Positions 40,128 to 44,910 of a stretch of DNA of 44,910 nt are shown piece by piece (within the stretch, counting starts at the first letter, position 1; the number at the start of each line of letters is the position of its first letter). The notes below the pieces were generated by a model, which was not told the DNA's origin, searched no databases, and saw nothing but the letters and a program-made list of their open reading frames with translations. This DNA comes from Bacillota bacterium (GTDB lineage: Bacteria; Bacillota; UBA994; UBA5500), in contig JAAYHE010000062.1 of the NCBI GenBank assembly GCA_012735505.1, forward strand, positions 1 to 44,910, given 5' to 3'. Position numbers and translations under genes: made by a program.

Positions 40128-40242
40128 AAGATTTATTTGCTTCTTACATAAATTTCGCTATGGCGTTTGCCGTTTCCTGCCCTCCCGTCTCACAATCTCA
40201 TATATATGAAAGAAGCAGGCAGCACAGACCCTGAACAATGGC

Positions 40243-40293
40243 AAAAGGCCGCGCAATCTGTGCCAGCACAAGCTGGGCAGGATTGGCGGCCTT
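40243..40293 (-). terminator. Terminator of the NitT/TauT-type ABC operon
   Basis: AAGGCCGC (40245-40252) pairs with GCGGCCTT (40286-40293), continued by CAATC/GATTG and an inner CCAGC/GCTGG. On the minus strand TTTTGCC follows. Confidence 0.75.
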
Positions 40294-40307
40294 ACCATCT
40301 ATGCACC

Positions 40308-41075
40308 CTACCTTTCGTAAGCCAGCTCCATGAGCAGGTGCATTAACTCGTCGACTAATCTACCGAATTCGCTGTCGCTACTGCGACGAGGATAAGGTAT
40401 ATCCACTGGAAAATCTGCAATAATGCGCCCTGGTCGGGCACTCATTACCACAATCCGGGTGGCCAGATAGACGGCTTCTTCCACACTGTGAGTGACAAAC
40501 AGTACCGTTTTCTTATCCTTCAACCATAACGAGAGCAATTCTTGCTGCATCTGACGCCGGGTAAAGGCATCGAGGGCCCCGAAAGGTTCATCCATATATA
40601 GAATACGGGGGTCGGTAGCTAAAGCACGGGCGATAGCAGCTCGCTGTTGCATGCCTCCCGACAATTCATAGGGGGCGGCATGCAGAAAGTCGCCCAGGCC
40701 CACCTTCTCCACCATTTCAGTAGCGATACGTATCCTCTCCTCTTTCGGAACACGCCTCAACTCGAGCCCGAAAGCGACGTTCTCCAGCACGCTGCGCCAG
40801 GGCAGCAGAGAATAGTCTTGCAAGACCATGCTTGCCTCCGGTCGCGGCCCTACCACTTCTTCTCCCAGCACCGAGACTTTGCCTGAGCTGGCAGGCGTTA
40901 GACCGGCTAGCATGCGCAAGACAGTCGACTTACCCGAACCGCTAGGCCCTAACAAGCAAACGAACTCGGATTCCTGGATCGAGAGGTCGACCTTGTCGAC
41001 TGCCAACACTTCGTGGCCGTTTTCGGAGTAAAAGATTTTGCTAACCCCATCTAGTCTGATAATCTCTTGTTCCAT
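40308..41075 (-). CDS. NitT/TauT-type ABC importer ATP-binding protein
   Basis: A 255-residue ATPase of the SsuB/TauB group: Walker A GPSGSGKST (43-51), Q-loop VLQDYSLLPW, signature LSGGMQQR (138-145), Walker B ILYMDEPFGALDAFTR and H-loop FVTHSVEEA. A longer frame opens at 41174, but the ATG at 41075 has AGGGGTGA upstream and gives MEQEIIRLDGVSK. It starts ten bases after the permease stop. It supplies ATP for the import of the ligand bound by the lipoprotein encoded upstream. Confidence 0.95.
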   Translation of the reverse strand: MEQEIIRLDGVSKIFYSENGHEVLAVDKVDLSIQESEFVCLLGPSGSGKSTVLRMLAGLTPASSGKVSVLGEEVVGPRPEASMVLQDYSLLPWRSVLENVAFGLELRRVPKEERIRIATEMVEKVGLGDFLHAAPYELSGGMQQRAAIARALATDPRILYMDEPFGALDAFTRRQMQQELLSLWLKDKKTVLFVTHSVEEAVYLATRIVVMSARPGRIIADFPVDIPYPRRSSDSEFGRLVDELMHLLMELAYER

Positions 41076-41085
41076 TAGCTCACCC

Positions 41086-41955
41086 CTAGCGCCCCAAACT
41101 TTGCCAGCTGAATTTCTTATCCTCGATCCAGCGGAAAATGAAGTCGAGCAGCGCCCCGATAGCGCTGATGGCAATCATGCCGGCCATGACGATGTCGGTG
41201 CGCGAGTAGGATTGCGCATGGGAAATGAGATAACCCAGGCCAGCTATACTACCGGGCAGCATTTCGGCTGCTACTAAGCTACCCCAGGCTGCTCCCATGC
41301 CCCCGCGGAGCCCGGTCACAATACTCGGCAAGGCAGCCGGTAACATTACCTTCCGCACCAGGTCGCCCTGGCTAGCGCCTAAGGTCAGGGCCGAGTCGAG
41401 CAAGGTGCGACGCACATTGCGCACGCCGAACATGGTGTTGATCAAGATCGGGAAGAAAGAGGAAATGAAGATAATGAACAGCATGGAAACACGAATGTTG
41501 CTCAGATATACCCAGCCTGCGCCGCCGCGGATGCCAAAAAAGGTTGCCAAACTAGCTGTACCAAACCAGGCTAGAATCAAGGGCACCCAAGCCAAGGGAG
41601 GGATGGGGCGCAACATGGACAGCACGCCCTGTAAGGCAACGCGCACGTGAACCGAATAGCCCATGAGTATGCCTACCGGAATGGCGATCAGGGCAGCTAG
41701 ACCATAGCCTAACAAGACCCGCACCAGACTGACTTGCGCATTATGTACCATTGAGCCTAGGCGTAACAAGTCTTGGAAAGGATTAAGTAAAACCTTTAGC
41801 ACAGCATTTAGGGTAGGCAAAATAAGAAAATTGTCTAGGCGGAGGGCAACTATCTGCCAAACCACAAAAAGCATTAACGGTGCCACCAGAGGACGTAAGA
41901 CAAGCCAACGCTTAAGCGTAAACCGCTTCTTGGGCTCCTTTCCTACTGAAGACAA
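41086..41955 (-). CDS. NitT/TauT-type ABC importer permease
   Basis: A 289-residue permease with about six helices and the BPD_transp_1 domain; the EAA-like loop lies in DSALTLGASQGDLVRKVMLPAALPSI. Landmarks include LRPIPPLAWVPLILAWFG and GLRGGMGAAWGSLVAAEM. A long frame opens at 42057, but its first 34 residues overlap a strong hairpin. The TTG at 41955 with GGAGGAGG nine bases upstream gives MSSVGKEPKKRFTLKRW, the better start. It is co-transcribed with the binding protein and ATPase. Confidence 0.93.
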   Translation of the reverse strand: MSSVGKEPKKRFTLKRWLVLRPLVAPLMLFVVWQIVALRLDNFLILPTLNAVLKVLLNPFQDLLRLGSMVHNAQVSLVRVLLGYGLAALIAIPVGILMGYSVHVRVALQGVLSMLRPIPPLAWVPLILAWFGTASLATFFGIRGGAGWVYLSNIRVSMLFIIFISSFFPILINTMFGVRNVRRTLLDSALTLGASQGDLVRKVMLPAALPSIVTGLRGGMGAAWGSLVAAEMLPGSIAGLGYLISHAQSYSRTDIVMAGMIAISAIGALLDFIFRWIEDKKFSWQSLGR

Positions 41956-42010
41956 TTGGTGATTCCTCCTCCACAATCTAACACTGACGATGTCAAGGCT
42001 TGTTAAGGTA

Positions 42011-42049
42011 AGAGCCACAGTCGCGAGCAATGCTCCCGACAATGGCTCT
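42011..42049 (-). promoter_or_regulatory. Intercistronic hairpin between binding-protein and permease genes
   Basis: AGAGCCA (42011-42017) pairs with TGGCTCT (42043-42049), with GTCG/CGAC and GAGC/GCTC inside. No T-run follows on the minus strand. It lies in a 132-base spacer and could slow 3' decay of the binding-protein transcript, raising its level over the permease. Confidence 0.6.
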
Positions 42050-42087
42050 CCCTCCAACTAGCTTTTAAAAGGCTTTAGTTTTAGTTT

Positions 42088-43191
42088 CTATTTACCTAAG
42101 ACTTTGTCGATGAAGCTAAAGTTAAAGAGCTGATCGATCGCATCTTCGAATTTAACATCCCTGAAATCCTCGTTGACCTTATCGGTAGCCTGCAAGGCCT
42201 CGAAGATAATAGCTTCACCGTTAATGAATTTCTCGTTATTCTCGGTGGTGTATTTTACCGTATTGATCTCTGCAGCTTCCTTAGGAACGCCTGCCCAGTC
42301 GACCATAACGTCTACCAACTTATCCATGTTTTCCATGGTATAGGCAGCGGCATCGGTCATGACTTGGACTACAGCCTCCACGATGTCGGGATGTTCAGCA
42401 ATCATCTCGGCCGAAGTAGACAGTACACAGCAAGGGAAGTCATCCCACTGGCCTTTGGGTGGCATGTCTTTCATGTCGAGCACTACCTTGCCAACGCCGG
42501 TAGTGACTGCAATTTCCGGGTTGGGCGAAGGACCTACCCAGACGTCCACTTGTTTACTGTTCATAGCCGGGACTAGGTTCTTAGTGTCTTTTAGGTCGAC
42601 TAGGAGAATGTCTGCATCCTTGTTATTGGGATCGCCGGTGGTGGTGAGACCGGCCATTTGCACTGCTTTTTCAAACAGAATTATGGGAGCGCTGGTTGGC
42701 GAATGATAGCCAACTTTAACAGGCTCGGAACTCTGTTTGACAACAGCCTGGAATTCTTCCCAGTTATCTGCCGGAAACTCCTCGAGAGCAACAACTGCAA
42801 TACCACCCGTATGTATTGGACAAAGCCCCTTCATGGTCGCGCCCTTGTCAACTGCAGCCATTAAAGCAGCAGAAGACCCGGTGGCAAAGTCGATATGCCC
42901 TTGCGACATTAACTGCATAGCTTGGTTGCCACCCGTAACTGTGACTAGTTCAAAATCAGCAACTGGTTTTCCATCGACGTGGAGCCGATAGAGCTGGCGA
43001 TCTGCGATTTCTTCCAAATATGCCTTGTCGGAAATCGCCTTGCCTGCCTTTGCAGCCATCATAAAGGCTCCTTCGTGACTACTGAATCCGTAACCGAACT
43101 TGTAGACTGGCAGTTCTTCTTGGCTGCAACCTACTGCCAGCGCCGCTACTAAGAGCAGCATAACCACAGGAACAACAAATCGCTTTTGCAT
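42088..43191 (-). CDS. NitT/TauT-type ABC substrate-binding lipoprotein
   Basis: A 367-residue binding protein. It has a lipoprotein signal: MQKRFVVPVVMLLLVAALA then the lipobox VGC with Cys22. The mature part is the NMT1/TauA-like two-lobe fold: FGYGFSSHEGAFMMAAKAGKA, TGGNQAMQLMSQGHIDFA, VGYHSPTSAPIILFEKAV and VWVGPSPNPEIAV. The ligand is not obvious; nitrate and taurine are only family names. The gap to AGGAGG is 12 bases, rather long. It heads the operon and has a hairpin after it. An AbgA-like hydrolase lies upstream and an AbgB-like one downstream, so an amide-linked small metabolite is a possible ligand. Confidence 0.93.
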   Translation of the reverse strand: MQKRFVVPVVMLLLVAALAVGCSQEELPVYKFGYGFSSHEGAFMMAAKAGKAISDKAYLEEIADRQLYRLHVDGKPVADFELVTVTGGNQAMQLMSQGHIDFATGSSAALMAAVDKGATMKGLCPIHTGGIAVVALEEFPADNWEEFQAVVKQSSEPVKVGYHSPTSAPIILFEKAVQMAGLTTTGDPNNKDADILLVDLKDTKNLVPAMNSKQVDVWVGPSPNPEIAVTTGVGKVVLDMKDMPPKGQWDDFPCCVLSTSAEMIAEHPDIVEAVVQVMTDAAAYTMENMDKLVDVMVDWAGVPKEAAEINTVKYTTENNEKFINGEAIIFEALQATDKVNEDFRDVKFEDAIDQLFNFSFIDKVLGK

Positions 43192-43250
43192 GGTCTAATG
43201 GTGCCTCCTTTTTTTGCTCCCCAATAGGGGGCTTTGTTACCACTTGCTAT

Positions 43251-43275
43251 TATATATCACTCTTGACGATATATA
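43251..43275 (-). promoter_or_regulatory. Inverted repeat upstream of the importer operon
   Basis: TATATATC (43251-43258) and GATATATA (43268-43275) are separated by nine bases. On the minus strand a TATAAT-like box (GATATATAATAGC) falls in the left arm, so a bound regulator could block a promoter. No good -35 was found. A small GCTCCCC/GGGGGC hairpin lies closer to the gene at 43216-43233. Confidence 0.4.
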
Positions 43276-43341
43276 GTATTAAACTTATTTATATAGGTAT
43301 GAACGCAATGCTATCAATATTACCAACATTCGTCTTGCGAG

Positions 43342-43395
43342 CAAAAAAAATAGTGTGCCACCCACCGTTTACTAGATAAACGATGGGCAGCACAC
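43342..43395 (-). terminator. Terminator after the AbgA-like gene
   Basis: GTGTGC and CGTTTA segments (43353-43371) pair with TAAACG and GCACAC (to 43395) with a few mismatches. On the minus strand TATTTTTTTTGC follows. Confidence 0.9.
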
Positions 43396-43419
43396 CCTGT
43401 ATATTGCTAGCTATTGATC

Positions 43420-44727
43420 TTATCGGTTTTGCATAATGTCTAGGGCTGAGGCAACAAAGAGTTTGACCGCACCCCGCATAGCACGCTCGTCGAAATCAAA
43501 TTCGGCAGTATGGTGGCCGGCGCCGTTAATATCTGCCCCGATGCTGATAAAGGTAGCCTGGCCGCCATTGGCTTGCACCCGGGCCATCATGTAGGTGTAG
43601 TCTTCACTGCCCCCGCCACCAGACAGGCCAGGATGTACGTGGGTAAAATCGCTAATTCGCTGGGCGATCCTTCTGGTTCGGTCAGCCAACTCGATATCGC
43701 TCTTGCCGCTGATGGCTCCACCCATAGCCCGCACTTCTAGAGTGCAACCGTGCATAGCAGCCGCGTTTTCTAAGATACGCACAGCATAGTTGTACATATG
43801 TTGTTCGAGCTCGCTGGTATAACCGCGGGTCTCGATAGCTAGGTGGGCCTGTGCCGGTATAACGTTGCGCCCGGTGCCCGCCTGCAGGCGGCCAACGTTA
43901 ATGCGGGTAGCACCTTGACTATGGCGCGGAATGGCATATAGATTTATTGCTGCCGTAGCTGCAGCTAAGAGAGCATTATGCCCGCCTTCTGGCTTGCCAC
44001 CCGCATGGGCCGGTGCCCCAGTAATGAAGGCGTCGAATTTGGAAGTGGCCAAGAAGCTGCCGCGCCCTCCGGCTACCGATCCGGTAGGTGAACCGCTACC
44101 GAGATGGGCAGCAAACATATACTGCACGTCGTCGAGTATCCCCGAACCGACTACAGCCTTGGCTCCACGCACGCCTTCTTCCGCTGGCTGAAACACCAGT
44201 TTCACGGTGCCTCGCAGCTGGTCTTTCAGTTCGACTAAGGCGGCAGCTACACCGAGGCCGATGCTGGCGTGTCCGTCGTGCCCGCAAGAGTGCATGGCTT
44301 CCGGATTGACTGAAGCAAAACCTTCACGCACTGGCCGATGCTCTGGCGACTGGGATTCGGTCATATCTACTGCATCGATATCGAAACGCATGCCGATAAC
44401 GGGGCCCTCCCCGCAGCGTAGAATGCCAACAACGCCAGTAAAACCGCCGCGCAAAGCTGGCAAAAACTCAGGATCGGCGCCTTGCTCGCGAGCCCGTTGG
44501 TAATGCTTTTCTAATGTGGCCTCATCGGGTACGCCCATCCGGTCAGCTTCTCGCACCACATCCCGGCCGAGTTTAACTTCAAAGCCGAGGTCGTGCAGCT
44601 TGCGGGCAATTAGCGAAGCTGTGCGAAACTCGGTCCAGCCGCTCTCGGCATACTTATGAAAATCCCGCCTCTGCTCGATCAATTGGGGTTCAAGGGCATC
44701 AACAATCTGTTCAATGCGTGTAATCAT
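43420..44727 (-). CDS. abgA: M20 amidohydrolase, AbgA-like
   Basis: A 435-residue M20 enzyme matching AbgA, the catalytic-type subunit of p-aminobenzoyl-glutamate hydrolase (E. coli AbgA has 436 residues). Motifs: RRDFHKYAESGWTEFRTA, RFDIDAVDMTES, MHSCGHDGHASIGLG, QPAEEGVRGAKAV, GAPAHAGGKPEGGHNAL and SGGGGSEDYTYM. The insert with the 25 residues after GRDVVREADRMG is typical of AbgA. In E. coli it works with AbgB and importer AbgT; here two AbgB-like genes and an ABC importer lie within 28 kb. The ATG has AAAGGATG upstream. The symbol reflects family; the substrate is unproven. Confidence 0.9.
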   Translation of the reverse strand: MITRIEQIVDALEPQLIEQRRDFHKYAESGWTEFRTASLIARKLHDLGFEVKLGRDVVREADRMGVPDEATLEKHYQRAREQGADPEFLPALRGGFTGVVGILRCGEGPVIGMRFDIDAVDMTESQSPEHRPVREGFASVNPEAMHSCGHDGHASIGLGVAAALVELKDQLRGTVKLVFQPAEEGVRGAKAVVGSGILDDVQYMFAAHLGSGSPTGSVAGGRGSFLATSKFDAFITGAPAHAGGKPEGGHNALLAAATAAINLYAIPRHSQGATRINVGRLQAGTGRNVIPAQAHLAIETRGYTSELEQHMYNYAVRILENAAAMHGCTLEVRAMGGAISGKSDIELADRTRRIAQRISDFTHVHPGLSGGGGSEDYTYMMARVQANGGQATFISIGADINGAGHHTAEFDFDERAMRGAVKLFVASALDIMQNR

Positions 44728-44763
44728 GTTCTACATCCTTTCTTTCGTATTCATGCGCCGGCT

Positions 44764-44910
44764 CTATTGGCTCTTGGCCAAGACCGCGTCAATCGAGTTG
44801 GCCAACGCAGCAATGAAACTGTCTAAGTTGGTGTCAGGCGATAAAGCCATGAGCCGTACCGAATGATCTTCATGCATTTCGTTATGGACTGTGCCAGGAT
44901 AAACTGCCCA
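44764..44910 (-). CDS. C-terminal end of an unidentified protein (5' end outside window)
   Basis: A 48-residue C-terminal piece on the minus strand in an open frame to the window edge: WAVYPGTVHNEMHEDHSVRL, then MALSPDTNLDSFIAALANSIDAVLAKSQ, with stop TAG at 44764-44766. The amphipathic final helix resembles the end of a PLP enzyme, but too little remains to name it. It ends 37 bases before the AbgA-like start on the same strand, so it is probably the upstream gene of that unit. Confidence 0.6.
   Translation of the reverse strand, partial: WAVYPGTVHNEMHEDHSVRLMALSPDTNLDSFIAALANSIDAVLAKSQ

Noticed and set aside
1-44910. CRISPR array, tRNA, rRNA, prophage or insertion sequence
   Set aside because: No regularly spaced direct repeats, cloverleaf arms, rRNA core sequences, transposase motifs or phage structural genes were seen.

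Overview
The window looks like a chromosomal segment of a Gram-positive anaerobe of the Bacillota, probably a spore-forming Clostridia- or Peptococcia-like lineage. The reasons are strong AGGAGG-type ribosome binding sites, many GTG and TTG starts, and small protein families typical of that group (DUF1540, DUF378, DUF2512, DUF3343, C_GCAxxG_C_C, copper-amine-oxidase-N surface domains). It also carries a YhaO/YhaN-type nuclease pair and 2[4Fe-4S] ferredoxins. Base composition is near 50% GC. No rRNA, tRNA, CRISPR array, transposase or phage gene was seen.

Layout. Bases 1-1776 hold the 3' end of tldD and a complete tldE. Bases 1834-8636 (minus strand) hold a small membrane protein, a C_GCAxxG_C_C redox protein, leucyl aminopeptidase PepA and a MacB/FtsX-type ABC exporter whose permease has a long coiled coil. 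Divergent promoters near 8686-8774 separate the exporter from a plus-strand unit. That unit is a 30-residue leader cistron, a DUF3343 Se/S-carrier-like protein and a cysteine-desulfurase-like PLP enzyme. Bases 10388-11472 encode a ferredoxin, a CxxxC membrane protein and an ArsR regulator in one operon. Bases 11609-15394 encode the nuclease pair, followed by a secreted NlpC/P60-like protein on the plus strand. Bases 16745-22483 (minus) hold two tandem EamA-type transporters, two M20 amidohydrolases and a glycerate kinase. Then come an rRNA cytosine-C5 methyltransferase, DUF2512, a GNAT acetyltransferase, a class-C beta-lactamase-like hydrolase, a large M14 carboxypeptidase and a cluster of small metal-binding or membrane proteins. 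Bases 32267-36017 encode two convergent repeat-rich probable surface proteins, the first interrupted by an in-frame TGA. Two abutting gene remnants (URO-D-like and MalK-like) lie at 36100-36546. The rest carries an M28 peptidase, an AbgB-like M20 hydrolase, a NitT/TauT-type ABC importer, an AbgA-like M20 hydrolase and a partial gene.

Functional theme. There are nine peptidases or aminoacyl hydrolases: TldD, TldE, PepA, M14, M28 and four M20 enzymes. With a dedicated importer and DMT transporters nearby, this suggests a peptide- or acyl-amino-acid-using lifestyle. The linkage of transporters to hydrolases is inference from position only.

The most unusual signals are these. (1) A mosaic family of palindromic intergenic repeats occurs at about 3.0, 22.6 and 29.8 kb; one module acts as a minus-strand terminator and another shows compensatory base changes. 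(2) A leader cistron is coupled by ATGA overlap to the DUF3343 gene, with a hairpin just before a start that has no usable ribosome binding site. (3) A three-repeat surface protein is split by one in-frame TGA. (4) Two truncated genes meet at a rearrangement scar.
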